From Niabella beijingensis (lineage in GTDB: Bacteria; Bacteroidota; Bacteroidia; Chitinophagales; Chitinophagaceae): a DNA stretch of 64,000 nt. Made by a program: the position numbers and the translations under genes. Position 1 is the first letter of the stretch, and each line of letters starts with the position of its first letter. Below, in pieces: positions 26,780 to 36,934 of the stretch. The notes beneath the pieces were generated by a model, which saw nothing but the letters and a program-made list of their open reading frames with translations, was not told the DNA's origin and searched no databases. The stretch lies in assembly GCF_020034665.1 (NCBI RefSeq), contig NZ_JAIQDI010000002.1, forward strand, positions 1,240,001-1,304,000. The letters are read 5' to 3'.

Positions 26780-26888
26780 TGTACCAAAAGCGTACAGTTT
26801 TTTGTTTTAAAAACGTACATTTTGAAATTGGTTCCTTTTTTTAATTTGCTGATTATTAGAGTTTTGAATTTGCGGCATCATCGTTGGA
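26780..26888 (+). promoter_or_regulatory. tandem dyad enhancer and sigma54-like promoter, copy c
   Basis: The first dyad is TGTACCAAAAGCGTACA at 26780-26796, a perfect TGTAC-N7-GTACA palindrome; spacer of six bases; the second is TGTTTTAAAAACGTACA at 26803-26819. CGGCAT at 26873-26878, five bases, and TTGGA at 26884-26888 form the -24/-12 pair, 70 bases after the start of the second dyad. Predicted transcription starts about 39 bases before the ATG of permease 5. The first dyad with its following T-run could also end transcription from the serine hydrolase gene. Confidence 0.72.
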
Positions 26889-26937
26889 TAAAACTGATAG
26901 TCGTGCAACTCCAGAAATAGTTTAAAATAACAGGCTG

Positions 26938-29382
26938 ATGTTCATAAATGACTTCAAAATTGCCTGGCGGCAATTAAAAAAGCAGAAGATGTATGCTGCT
27001 ATTAAGATCGGCGGTTTTGCGCTGAGCATTACCGCGTGTTTGCTGATCGCCCTGTTTATCAGGGATGAGCTGAGTTACGACCGCAGCTACCCGGATACGG
27101 ATCGCATTTATCGTTTGGTTGCGCAATTCAAAGACAATGGAAAAGTGGGAAAGGGATGGTCGTTTCCACCACCCATGGCAAAAGTGATAAAGAGTGATTT
27201 TCCCGAAGTGGAAAATACGGCCCGCATAATGCCCAGTGCACTTTTTGACGGCGCCGGCAGTAACCAGATACGGCCTACAGATATACTGCAGAATACTTAT
27301 GAAGGCAGGTTCGCCTATGCAGATCAGGGTTTGCTGGATATATTAAAGCTCCCGATGGTGTATGGAAACAGGGCCACCGCCCTGGCGGAACCGAATACGA
27401 TGGTGATCACAAAATCGATGGCGGATAAATATTTCCCTGATCAGAATCCTGTAGGAAAAACAATGATCCTGAACGAGAACAAAGACCGGATCTACAGGGT
27501 CGGAGGGGTGATACAGGATTTCCCGGTCACCTCACATTTCCCGTTCCGTTTTCTGCTTACACTTACCGGGCATGAGCTTTGGCCGGGAGAACAAACGCAG
27601 TGGGCTTCCAGTAATTATGGGGTTTACACCCTGCTGAAGAAAGGTACCAATGCTGCGGCACTTCAAAATAAACTTAAACTGATACTGAACAGGTATTACC
27701 TGCCCGTTTTAAGAAGTGCCGGTGTAAAGGATCCCGAGGGTATAATAAAAGATGTTCATATTTTATTGCAGCCGGTTGCTGATGTACATTTGAGATCGGT
27801 TGATATCGACGACTGGCAATCGAAAGGTGATATCCGTTTTGTATGGCTGTTTGGCGCCGTTGCCTGTTTTATACTGGTTATTGCCTGTATTAATTTTATT
27901 AATCTTTCAACCGCACGGTCGGCTAACAGGGCGAAAGAAGTAGGACTGCGTAAAGTGGTAGGGTCCCGCCGCCGCGGACTGATGCAGCAGTTTCTTACAG
28001 AATCCATCCTTTATAGTTTTGCATCGTTTGTTTTGGGCATCCTGCTGACAGTATTATTGTTGCCTTATTTTAACCAGGTAGCAGCAAAGTCGCTGGTCAT
28101 TCCCTGGAAGGCATGGTGGCTGCTGCCATCGCTGGTTTTGGGTGCTGTGGCAGTGGGTTTTGCAGCAGGGCTTTATCCGGCATTTTATTTATCGGCTTTC
28201 AAACCGGTGAAGGTGTTGAAGGGCGAACTGGCCGGTGGAAGCAAAAGCTCTTTTTTAAGAAATGGGCTGGTGGTGTTCCAGTTTGCAACATCCGTGGCAT
28301 TGATTGTGTGCACAGTAGTGGTTTACCGGCAAACGCATTACCTTCTGAACAGGAATGCGGGCTTCGACAAAGACCAGGTATTGCTGTTACAGGGAACGGG
28401 AACGCTGGATCCTAAAACCACCTTACCGGGATTGAAAAATGAACTGCTGAATGTGGCGCAGGTAAAACATGTTTCGATAAGCGATTACTTACCCGTTGCC
28501 GGTACCAAAAGAGACGGGAACCCATTTTTTAAGGAGGGCAGAACAAAGGAAGATGCAGCTGTTGGCGGTCAAAAATGGTATGTGGATGTTGATTATATAA
28601 AAACAATGGGGATGAAGATGGCCTCCGGCCGCGATTTTTCAAAAGAGATGGCTTCCGATACGGCCTCGGCAGTCATCAATGAAGCAATGGTGAAGGCGCT
28701 GGGGCTGAAAAGCCCGGCTGTAGGACAACGCATTACGAACGGATGGGAAACATTTACGGTGATCGGAGTGGTAAAGGATTTTAATTTTGAAACGATGCGC
28801 CAGCATGTTGAACCATTATGCCTGGCCATGGGCCGGTTTAATGCTTCATCCATAGTGGCTGTTAAAATAAACCCTGCAGATCTGAAGAATACGATCGCTT
28901 CCCTTACTGCTGTCTGGAAAAAATTTGCACCCAACCAGCCCATACGCTATACCTTCCTGGATGAGAATTTTGCCAGTATGTATGCGGATGTACAGCGGAT
29001 GGGAAATATCTTCAGCAGTTTTGCCATTCTTGCCATCCTGATCGCCTGTCTGGGTCTTTTCGCATTATCCGCTTTTATGGCGGAGCAGCGTACAAAAGAG
29101 ATCGGTGTCCGGAAAGTATTGGGTGCCGGTGTGGGGCAACTCGCAGTACTGCTTTCAAAGGATTTTGTAAAACTTGTATTGATCGCATTGGCAATAGCAA
29201 CACCTTTTGCATGGTGGGTTATGAACCAGTGGCTGCAGGATTTTGCTTACCGTATCAGCATCGATTGGTGGATGTTCCTTATTGCCGGTTTATTGGTGTT
29301 AACGGTGGCTCTTATCACCATTAGTTTTCAATCGGTCAGGGCAGCACTGGCCAATCCGGTGAAGGCCTTGCGTTCTGAATAG
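26938..29382 (+). CDS. duplicated FtsX/MacB-type ABC permease 5 (class B)
   Basis: An 814-residue permease and the first gene of the large block, directly after promoter copy c. Its N terminus departs from the family: MFINDFKIAWRQLKKQK for MIKNYFKTAWRNLxRNK. TM1 (IKIGGFALSITACLLIALFI) lacks the usual GLxxGM. First coupling stretch ARSANRAKEVGLRKVVGSRR; second AEQRTKEIGVRKVLGAG after IACLGLFALS. Class B mark GVVKDFNFETMRQHVEP. Tail NPVKALRSE. Permease 6 follows after 57 bases. Confidence 0.93.
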   Translation: MFINDFKIAWRQLKKQKMYAAIKIGGFALSITACLLIALFIRDELSYDRSYPDTDRIYRLVAQFKDNGKVGKGWSFPPPMAKVIKSDFPEVENTARIMPSALFDGAGSNQIRPTDILQNTYEGRFAYADQGLLDILKLPMVYGNRATALAEPNTMVITKSMADKYFPDQNPVGKTMILNENKDRIYRVGGVIQDFPVTSHFPFRFLLTLTGHELWPGEQTQWASSNYGVYTLLKKGTNAAALQNKLKLILNRYYLPVLRSAGVKDPEGIIKDVHILLQPVADVHLRSVDIDDWQSKGDIRFVWLFGAVACFILVIACINFINLSTARSANRAKEVGLRKVVGSRRRGLMQQFLTESILYSFASFVLGILLTVLLLPYFNQVAAKSLVIPWKAWWLLPSLVLGAVAVGFAAGLYPAFYLSAFKPVKVLKGELAGGSKSSFLRNGLVVFQFATSVALIVCTVVVYRQTHYLLNRNAGFDKDQVLLLQGTGTLDPKTTLPGLKNELLNVAQVKHVSISDYLPVAGTKRDGNPFFKEGRTKEDAAVGGQKWYVDVDYIKTMGMKMASGRDFSKEMASDTASAVINEAMVKALGLKSPAVGQRITNGWETFTVIGVVKDFNFETMRQHVEPLCLAMGRFNASSIVAVKINPADLKNTIASLTAVWKKFAPNQPIRYTFLDENFASMYADVQRMGNIFSSFAILAILIACLGLFALSAFMAEQRTKEIGVRKVLGAGVGQLAVLLSKDFVKLVLIALAIATPFAWWVMNQWLQDFAYRISIDWWMFLIAGLLVLTVALITISFQSVRAALANPVKALRSE

Positions 29383-29439
29383 AATGGCGATAGTGAAAGA
29401 AAACAGGCTGATAACTGAATTCTCAAATCTGAAAAATAA

Positions 29440-31812
29440 ATGATCAAAAACTACATAAAGACCGCCTGGAGAAATATCACAAGGACACTTGGATACAGTA
29501 TCCTTAATATACTCGGTCTGGCTACAGGAATGGCTGTTGCCTTGCTGATCGGTCTTTGGGTATATGAACAATACAGCTATAATAAATTCCTTCCGGACTA
29601 TGACCGGTTATACCGGGTGCAGCGGAATTTCGACAGTAACGGGGATACGCTCACCTTCCTCACCACTTCATTAAAACTGGCGGATGCACTCCGGAACCAG
29701 GTTCCCGAAATAGAATATGTAGCGGAGAGCGACTGGATGGGGCCGCATGGGTTAATGGTGGGGGATAAAAAGCTGTATCTTGAAGGGGGACAGACCGGCT
29801 CCGATTTCCTGAAGATGTTTCAGTTTCCACTGCTGCAGGGTGCCGCCAACACGGTGTTTAAAGACGCGTATTCTATTGTACTTACTGCATCTACTGCAAA
29901 AGCGCTCTTTGGTAACGAAGATCCCATGAACAAACTGGTGCGGTTTGATAATGAACACGACCTCCGGGTTACAGGAATATTAAAAGACCTTCCTGCGAAC
30001 ACTACCCTCCGTTTTAATTACCTTGTGCCATTCGCATATATGGAGCAGACCCAACCGGGCCTGCAACAACAAAGGACGGGAAGCTTCGGCAACAACGGTT
30101 ACCAGATCTTTGTAAAATTACGACCGGGTATTTCATATGAGACGGTATATCCCAAAATAAGGGAGATAGAACACACAGAGAAGAATAACAGAAATGCGAT
30201 GAACTCTTATGTTACCCTGCAGCCGCTGCGTAACTGGCATCTGTATTCCAACTATGTAAACGGTCAGGATACACCGGGCTTTCTGTTGTATGTACAGATG
30301 TTCAGTATTATCGGCATGCTGGTGCTGCTCATCGCCTGTATCAATTTTATAAATCTCACGACAGCACGATCGGAAAAAAGAGCACGGGAAGTCGGTGTCA
30401 GAAAGGCCATCGGTTCCCGCCGGAAAGATCTGATATTTCAATTCCTGACGGAATCTTTTCTGTTAACAGCACTGGCATTTATACTGGCACTGGTGCTGGT
30501 ACAGGTAATGCAACGTCCGTTCAACGCGCTTACAGGAGGCGCTATTTTTATTCCCTTTTTTAACGGGTATTTCTGGATGATCATGCTGGGGTGCGTGGTG
30601 GTGACCGCTGTGATTGCGGGTAGCAGACCGGCATTTTATCTTTCCGGTTTTCAGCCCGTAAAGGTATTGAAGGGAGGAGCGAGATCCGGCAGAGGCGGTT
30701 CACTTTCCCGGAAGGTACTGGTAGTGCTGCAATTCAGCTGCTCCATCGCATTAGTAATTAGTACCCTTGTTATTTACAAACAGGTACAGCACGCAAAGGA
30801 CCGGCCCAACGGATACCAGCTCAGCCGGCTGATGCTGACGAACAGCAATGCCGATCTTGAAAAAAATTTTACTGCCCTTAAAAACGAATTGCTGCAAAAC
30901 GGAATTGTGGAGGGGATTACCAGCGCCAGCAGTCCCGCCACAAATATATACTGGCATAGGGATATCGATTACTGGCCGGGAAAGCACGCAGGTGAGACGG
31001 TGGAAATGGGAACGATCATTACAGGGGAGAATTACTTTTCAACGCTCGGAATGAAGATCGGCGAGGGGCGTGATTTTGCAAATTCAACTGATACGGCCAG
31101 TGTTATCTTTAATGAAGCTGCTGTCAGACGGCTGGGGCTGAAAGATCCTGTGGGCCAATCCATAAAAGTGGATGATAAGGATTACCGCATCATTGGAGTG
31201 GTAAAGGATGCACTGATGTTATCACCTTTTGCCCCGCCGGATCCCACGATGTTTGCCATAAGTCCGGAGCCCCGGGAGATCCTGTTGTACAGACTTGCCC
31301 CCGGTATTGGTACGCAGGAAGCTATTATGCAGCTAAACAGAATATTTAATAAATATAGTCCCGCATTCCCCTATCAATATCAGTTTGAAGACGACAACTA
31401 CGCCGGTAAGTTCCGGCTGGAGCTGCTGATTGGTAAACTGTCAGGCATATTTGCCGCATTGGCCATCTTTATATCCTGTCTCGGGCTGTTTGGTCTTGCT
31501 GCCTATATTGCAGAGCAGCGTACAAAAGAGATCGGTATCCGGAAAGTGCTGGGTGCATCAATAATACAGATATGGGTCTTGTTGTCAGGAGATTTCCTGT
31601 TGCTGGTACTGGTCAGTTGCGTGCTGGCGTCGCCGGTAGCCTATTATTTTCTGAACGACTGGTTGCAGCAATACAATTACCGGATCAATATCGGGTTGTG
31701 GGTATTTGTGGCAGCGGCAGTGCTGGCGCTCGTTATTACTATTGTAACGATCAGCTTCCAGGCACTAAAGGCCGCAGTAGCGAACCCGGTACGAGCCTTA
31801 CGCTCGGAGTAG
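29440..31812 (+). CDS. duplicated FtsX/MacB-type ABC permease 6 (class A)
   Basis: A 790-residue permease starting MIKNYIKTAWRNITRTL. First coupling stretch INFINLTTARSEKRAREVGV then RKAIGSRRKDL; second AEQRTKEIGIRKVLGAS after ISCLGLFGLAAY. TM4 ends GSRPAFYLS where nearly all paralogues have G(S/I/L)YPA, so the Tyr is Arg here. Class A marks: ASSPATNIYWHRDIDYW and GVVKDALMLSPFAPPDP, the latter very close to permease 12. Tail NPVRALRSE. The 127-base gap after it is made of TCTCAATTCTCGAATCTG-like repeats. Confidence 0.93.
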   Translation: MIKNYIKTAWRNITRTLGYSILNILGLATGMAVALLIGLWVYEQYSYNKFLPDYDRLYRVQRNFDSNGDTLTFLTTSLKLADALRNQVPEIEYVAESDWMGPHGLMVGDKKLYLEGGQTGSDFLKMFQFPLLQGAANTVFKDAYSIVLTASTAKALFGNEDPMNKLVRFDNEHDLRVTGILKDLPANTTLRFNYLVPFAYMEQTQPGLQQQRTGSFGNNGYQIFVKLRPGISYETVYPKIREIEHTEKNNRNAMNSYVTLQPLRNWHLYSNYVNGQDTPGFLLYVQMFSIIGMLVLLIACINFINLTTARSEKRAREVGVRKAIGSRRKDLIFQFLTESFLLTALAFILALVLVQVMQRPFNALTGGAIFIPFFNGYFWMIMLGCVVVTAVIAGSRPAFYLSGFQPVKVLKGGARSGRGGSLSRKVLVVLQFSCSIALVISTLVIYKQVQHAKDRPNGYQLSRLMLTNSNADLEKNFTALKNELLQNGIVEGITSASSPATNIYWHRDIDYWPGKHAGETVEMGTIITGENYFSTLGMKIGEGRDFANSTDTASVIFNEAAVRRLGLKDPVGQSIKVDDKDYRIIGVVKDALMLSPFAPPDPTMFAISPEPREILLYRLAPGIGTQEAIMQLNRIFNKYSPAFPYQYQFEDDNYAGKFRLELLIGKLSGIFAALAIFISCLGLFGLAAYIAEQRTKEIGIRKVLGASIIQIWVLLSGDFLLLVLVSCVLASPVAYYFLNDWLQQYNYRINIGLWVFVAAAVLALVITIVTISFQALKAAVANPVRALRSE

Positions 31813-31939
31813 TATGATGAATGCTGAAAAGTGAAATGGTGACAGCGGATAAAATGAACAGATGAGGAAGATGACAGCACACCCAATTCTCAGTTCCCGA
31901 ATCTCAATTCTCAATTCTCGAATCTGAAATCTGAAAACA

Positions 31940-34324
31940 ATGATCAGAAATTATATAAAGACAGCCTGGAGGAATCTAAAAAAAGGAAGATTATTCGCGA
32001 CCCTCAATATCGTGGGGCTGGCGATCGGGATGGCTGTGGTGATATTGATCGGTATCTGGATATGGAATGAGCTTTCGTTCAATAAAGGCATTCCCAATCA
32101 TAAGCGGATTGCAAGGATAATGCAGAATAAAACCAATCGAAGCGTTGTAGAAACCAATAATGTGACACCTTATCCGTTAGCAGAGGTCCTTCGCAGGGAA
32201 TATGGCGATAAATTTGAAGAGGTAGTGGTCGCACAAACGCACAGTGGCGGCACTTTTACCATAGGTGATAAGAAGATAGCAATGCAGGGGGGCTTTTTTG
32301 AAGAAGGGATCGGCTCTCTTCTTGGACTGGAGATGAAGGAGGGCCGCCGGGATGAATTGAAAACCATCCATTCGTTGCTGCTTTCTGAATCAGCAGCACG
32401 TTCCTTGTTTGGTAACACGAAGGTGGTAGGAAGAACTGTAACATTTGCAGACAGCTTACGGCTAACGGTAACCGGCGTGTACAAAGACCTGCCGCTGAAT
32501 TCGGATCTGGGAGACATTCAGTTCATTGCTCCCTGGAAATTGTTTTTTAATAATACGGAATGGGTAAGAACGGCTGCGGATCCCTGGCGTCCCAATGCTT
32601 TTGAGACCTATGTGCGGTTAAAAGAAAATGAAACCGTTGCACAGGTGTCCGCACTGATCAAAGACGTGCGGCTGCGGCATGTAAACGAACGGCTGGCAAA
32701 ACAAAACCCGCAGTTATTCCTGCATCCGATGGACCGCTGGTACCTGTATGAGCGTTTTAATAACGGGATCAATGATGGCGGTCGTATACAATATGTATGG
32801 CTGTTCGGGATCATCGGCTTTTTCGTTTTGCTGCTGGCCTGCATCAATTTTATGAACCTCAGCACAGCCCGCAGCGTAAAACGGGCGAGGGAGGTAGGTG
32901 TCAGAAAAACAGTGGGATCCTTCCGGTGGCAGTTGGTGCAGCAATTTTTTTGCGAATCTTTTCTTTATGTGTTCCTGGCCTTTGGTCTTAGCCTGATCCT
33001 GGTGAGTGTGGCGATCCCTTATTTTAACATTATTGCCGGCAGAACAATGCCGGTGATCTGGGGGCAGCCCTGGTTCTGGGTTTGCGGTCTTGTATTTTGT
33101 CTGATCACCGGTCTGCTGGCGGGTATTTATCCCGCACTTTATCTCTCATCTTTCAATCCTGTAAAAGTACTTAAGGGAACATTCCGCGCCGGTGGTGCAG
33201 CGGGTGCGCAACGCAGGGTACTTGTTGTTGTTCAGTTTACGGTTTCAATAGTGCTGATTATCGGCACCCTGATGGTGTTCCGGCAGATCCGGTTTGCAAA
33301 AGACCGTCCGCTGGGATATGATCAGCAAGGATTGGTAGCAATTGATATTACTTCCCCGGAACTAGTAAATCACTTTTCATCCGTCCGGCAATCCTTGCTG
33401 AATACGAATCTTTTTTCTTCAATAGCTACTGTCAGCAGTCTGCCTACCGGCATCAATAACAGTACCACAGGAATCGACTGGCCCGGTAAGGAGGCCGGTG
33501 TCACCGGGGAGTTTGGCGTTCAGAATATGAGCCGGGAATACGGAAAGACGGTAGGATGGGAGTTTGCCGCGGGCAGGGATTTTTCTGCTGATCGTCCTTC
33601 TGATTCAGCCTCGGTGATCTTAAATGAAGCAGCAGTGCGTTTTATGGGATTGAAAACACCTGTGGGAACGGTTATTACCTGGGAGGGAGACCCTCTAACA
33701 GTTATTGGTGTGGTAAGGGATCTGATTATGGAATCGCCGTATACAGACGCAAGGCCAACGATTTTTAGTATTGATCAGAACAATATGGATTTCCTGGTCG
33801 CCCGTATCCGCCCCGACCAGAGCGCTGCAGCGGCGGTGAAACAGCTGGAGTCCGTTAGCAAACAATATGCACCGGACAAAGCGTTCCATTACCAGTTTAT
33901 CGACGAAGCGTATAACAGAAAATTCGGAGATGAGGAGCGCTTTGGAAAACTCGGGGGGGGCTTTGCATTGCTGGCCGTTTTTATCAGTTGCCTGGGATTG
34001 TTCGGTATGGCGTCCTTTATGGCGGAGCAGCGCATCAAGGAAATCGGTGTACGCAAAGTATTGGGGGCTTCCGTGTTCAGCTTATGGAAATTATTGTCAA
34101 GGGATTTTGCCGTCCTTATCGCTGTATCCATCCTTATTGCAATCCCATTGGGCTGGTATAGTGTGCACAGCTGGCTGCAGCATTACAGCTACCGTGCTCC
34201 CGTGCCCTGGTGGATCTTCGTGGCTGCAGCGGCCGGAGCGGCCTTTATCACCCTGCTGACGATCAGTGTGCAATCCTTCAAAGCTGCGCTGGCCAACCCG
34301 GTAAAGGCGCTGCGATCGGAATAG
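31940..34324 (+). CDS. duplicated FtsX/MacB-type ABC permease 7 (class A)
   Basis: A 794-residue permease starting MIRNYIKTAWRNLKKGR. First half LLLACINFMNLSTARSVKRA then REVGVRKTVGSFRW; second AEQRIKEIGVRKVLGAS after ISCLGLFGMASF. The end of the first periplasmic domain (FLHPMDRWYLYERFNNGIND) resembles permease 12 (LLFPMDHWHLYNEFKNGR), and the two seem closest relatives. Class A marks: SSLPTGINNS and GVVRDLIMESPYTDARP. Tail NPVKALRSE. Its 3' end and about 80 bases beyond the stop are nearly identical to those of permease 8. Confidence 0.93.
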   Translation: MIRNYIKTAWRNLKKGRLFATLNIVGLAIGMAVVILIGIWIWNELSFNKGIPNHKRIARIMQNKTNRSVVETNNVTPYPLAEVLRREYGDKFEEVVVAQTHSGGTFTIGDKKIAMQGGFFEEGIGSLLGLEMKEGRRDELKTIHSLLLSESAARSLFGNTKVVGRTVTFADSLRLTVTGVYKDLPLNSDLGDIQFIAPWKLFFNNTEWVRTAADPWRPNAFETYVRLKENETVAQVSALIKDVRLRHVNERLAKQNPQLFLHPMDRWYLYERFNNGINDGGRIQYVWLFGIIGFFVLLLACINFMNLSTARSVKRAREVGVRKTVGSFRWQLVQQFFCESFLYVFLAFGLSLILVSVAIPYFNIIAGRTMPVIWGQPWFWVCGLVFCLITGLLAGIYPALYLSSFNPVKVLKGTFRAGGAAGAQRRVLVVVQFTVSIVLIIGTLMVFRQIRFAKDRPLGYDQQGLVAIDITSPELVNHFSSVRQSLLNTNLFSSIATVSSLPTGINNSTTGIDWPGKEAGVTGEFGVQNMSREYGKTVGWEFAAGRDFSADRPSDSASVILNEAAVRFMGLKTPVGTVITWEGDPLTVIGVVRDLIMESPYTDARPTIFSIDQNNMDFLVARIRPDQSAAAAVKQLESVSKQYAPDKAFHYQFIDEAYNRKFGDEERFGKLGGGFALLAVFISCLGLFGMASFMAEQRIKEIGVRKVLGASVFSLWKLLSRDFAVLIAVSILIAIPLGWYSVHSWLQHYSYRAPVPWWIFVAAAAGAAFITLLTISVQSFKAALANPVKALRSE

Positions 34325-34386
34325 TGAATGGGAAACAGTGAAAAGTGAATCAGGCGGATAGCTGAAAGCTCAGGTCTCAGATCTCA

Positions 34387-34404
34387 CCCCGATAGCTATC
34401 GGGG
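34387..34404. repeat. intergenic palindrome CCCCGATAGCTATCGGGG, copy 1
   Basis: A perfect 18-base palindrome in the 115-base gap between permeases 7 and 8, 35 bases before the ATG. It is flanked by CTCA on the left and CTCAAATC on the right. It has no T-run, so it is a repeat-family hairpin rather than a standard terminator; it could protect or process the message. Confidence 0.85.
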
Positions 34405-34439
34405 CTCAAATCCCGGAATCAACTCTCAAGCAAAAATAA

Positions 34440-36827
34440 ATGATCAAAAACTATATTAAAACAGCATGGAGAGGCCTTGTACGCAACAAGGCATTTTCGC
34501 TGATCAATATTATTGGATTGGCTGTTGGGATGACCGCCTGTTTTATCATTTATATATATGTAAGCTTTGAATTGAGCTATGATAATTTTCATTCAAAGGC
34601 AGACCGGATTTACCGCATAGTGGCGGATGTTAAAACACCATCAGAGACGATTACAACACAGGGCCTTACTTCAGCACCCGTTGCCATCAATCTGAAACGC
34701 GATTTCCCGGAGATTGAGGAAGCCGTCCGGCTGGCTCGTGATGAATACCTGGTGCGGAAAGGGGATGTGTTTTTTCAGGAAAAAAGAACCGTACTTGCAG
34801 ATTCCGCTTTATTCGGTGTATTTGATTTTCCGCTTGTTTCCGGAGACCGGAAAACGGCCTTGAAGGAACCGATGAGTATTGTTATTTCGCAAACAACAGC
34901 AAAAAAATATTTCGGTAATGCAGATCCGCTGGGGCAACACCTGCTGCTGACCGGGGCTGCGATCCCTTCGACTATAACCGGTGTGATGAAAGACCTGCCG
35001 GAAAATTCGCAGATAAAAGCAGACCTGTTCGTCTCCATGTCATCATTTAAACAGATCTATGGTGCCCCAACCGCTGACAGTGAGTGGACCAATCACGGGT
35101 TTTATACGTATTTACAATTGACACCCGGGACGGACCCGGAAAAACTGGCGTTAAAATTCCCTGGGTTCATGGAGTTTCATCATGGCAAGCAGGCGAAGGA
35201 ATTGCAAATGCAGGACTATCTGAGCCTGGAACCGCTGCATGATGTCTATCTCAGGTCAAAAAGAGATGGGTTTGTATCAGGGAATATCAATAATGTATAT
35301 ATATTTTCAGTTATCGCTGTTTTTATCCTGCTGATCGCCTGTGTTAATTTTATAAACCTTACAACGGCGCGCAGCGCCGAGCGCGCAAAGGAAGTGGGCA
35401 TCAGAAAAGTAGCAGGTGCCGGAAGAGCCCAACTGGCCCGGCAATTTATGGGAGAGTCGGTAATGATCTCTCTAATGTCCTTCCTGTTTTCGCTGCTTTT
35501 GTCGACGCTGCTGCTGCCGGTATTTAATCAGCTTGCTGGGAAGACGATCGGCGCAACTGCTTTCTTTAACCCCTGGCGGATTTTTCAGCTGTTCCTTCTT
35601 TCTGTAGGCGTTGGCGTGGCCGCGGGTATGTATCCTTCTTTTGTTCTATCTTCCTTTAAACCTGTGAATGTATTAAAGGGGCAGCAGGCAACCGGTACAC
35701 AACGCCTGTTACTTAGAAAAGGGCTGGTTGTGTTCCAGTTTGTGATCTCCATCGTACTGATCGTCGGCACTATTGTGGTCTATACACAATTGAAATACAT
35801 GCGCAACCAGCAGCTCGGCTTTAACAGGGAGCAGACTATTTTTATCAATACGAATTTTGATAAGAATAAAGATGCCTTTAAACAATCGCTGGCGACGGTC
35901 AGGGGTGTTGTCTCCAGTTGCTATTCAGCATTTATACCGGGAGGAGGGAATACCTCGGCCTATTCCGAGCTGGAAAACAAGAGCGGGGAAATGCAGAAGA
36001 CCAATATGGATCTTAATTTTATTGACTTCGACTATGTCCGGCAATACCAGCTACGGCTCGTTGCCGGGCGGGGACTTTCAGCGGATTTGGGAACGGACAG
36101 CACTCAGGCGATGCTTATTAATGAGACCGCTGCCCGTTCGCTGGGATATACGGTTCCGAAAGAAGCGGTTGGTAAAAACTTCAGCCAATGGGGAAGTAAA
36201 GGAACGATTGTCGGTGTGCTGAAAGATTTTCACTACCAGTCGCTGCAACAGCAGATAAAACCTTTAACCATGCGCTATGATAAGGGCGCTTTTACGATCA
36301 TTTCCATTAAGCTTTCCCCCGAAAATATCAAGGAAACCATCAGGGGAATAGAGCACCGGTGGCGGCAGGCCATTCCCAACCGGCCGTTTGAGTATGCATT
36401 TCTGGATAAATTCTTTGATGAACAATATCATGCGGAAGACCGCTTTGGTGATCTGTTCTTCAATTTTGCGCTCCTCGCTGTTTTTATTTCCTGTCTGGGA
36501 TTGCTGGGACTTTCCCTGTACAGCACCCTTCAGCGCACAAAAGAAATAGGCGTCCGGAAAGTTTTAGGAGCGGGTGTTTCAAATATTGTGATGTTGTTAT
36601 CTGCAGGTTTTTTAAAATTGGTATTGATCGCATTTCTGATCGCGTTGCCGGTCGCCTGGCTGGGGATGAATAAATGGCTGGGGGCGTTTGCCTATCGCGT
36701 TAATATTGCCTGGTGGATGTTTGCTTCAGCCGGCCTGGCGGCAGTGCTGGTGGCCTTCCTTACCATCAGCTTCCAGGCAATAAAAGCTGCGCTGGCCAAT
36801 CCGGTAAAGGCGCTGCGATCGGAATAG
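34440..36827 (+). CDS. duplicated FtsX/MacB-type ABC permease 8 (class B)
   Basis: A 795-residue permease starting MIKNYIKTAWRGLVRNK. First coupling stretch INFINLTTARSAERAKEVGI then RKVAGAGRAQL; second STLQRTKEIGVRKVLGAG after ISCLGLLGLSLY, with STLQR in place of the usual MAEQR. Class B mark GVLKDFHYQSLQQQIKP. Pro-to-Met style changes are absent from TM4 (AAGMYPSFVLSSFKPVNVL). Tail NPVKALRSE. The gap after it repeats the gap before it nearly base for base, including the palindrome. Confidence 0.93.
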   Translation: MIKNYIKTAWRGLVRNKAFSLINIIGLAVGMTACFIIYIYVSFELSYDNFHSKADRIYRIVADVKTPSETITTQGLTSAPVAINLKRDFPEIEEAVRLARDEYLVRKGDVFFQEKRTVLADSALFGVFDFPLVSGDRKTALKEPMSIVISQTTAKKYFGNADPLGQHLLLTGAAIPSTITGVMKDLPENSQIKADLFVSMSSFKQIYGAPTADSEWTNHGFYTYLQLTPGTDPEKLALKFPGFMEFHHGKQAKELQMQDYLSLEPLHDVYLRSKRDGFVSGNINNVYIFSVIAVFILLIACVNFINLTTARSAERAKEVGIRKVAGAGRAQLARQFMGESVMISLMSFLFSLLLSTLLLPVFNQLAGKTIGATAFFNPWRIFQLFLLSVGVGVAAGMYPSFVLSSFKPVNVLKGQQATGTQRLLLRKGLVVFQFVISIVLIVGTIVVYTQLKYMRNQQLGFNREQTIFINTNFDKNKDAFKQSLATVRGVVSSCYSAFIPGGGNTSAYSELENKSGEMQKTNMDLNFIDFDYVRQYQLRLVAGRGLSADLGTDSTQAMLINETAARSLGYTVPKEAVGKNFSQWGSKGTIVGVLKDFHYQSLQQQIKPLTMRYDKGAFTIISIKLSPENIKETIRGIEHRWRQAIPNRPFEYAFLDKFFDEQYHAEDRFGDLFFNFALLAVFISCLGLLGLSLYSTLQRTKEIGVRKVLGAGVSNIVMLLSAGFLKLVLIAFLIALPVAWLGMNKWLGAFAYRVNIAWWMFASAGLAAVLVAFLTISFQAIKAALANPVKALRSE

Positions 36828-36890
36828 TGAATGGGAAACAGTGAAAAGTGAATCAGGTCTTATAGCTGAAATCTCAGGTCTCAAATCTCA

Positions 36891-36908
36891 CCCCGATAGC
36901 TATCGGGG
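36891..36908. repeat. intergenic palindrome CCCCGATAGCTATCGGGG, copy 2
   Basis: Identical to copy 1, 26 bases before the ATG of permease 9, with the same CTCA left flank. It lies within a duplicated block that begins inside the 3' end of permease 8. Confidence 0.85.
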
Positions 36909-36934
36909 CTCATATCTCAAATCTGATAAAATAA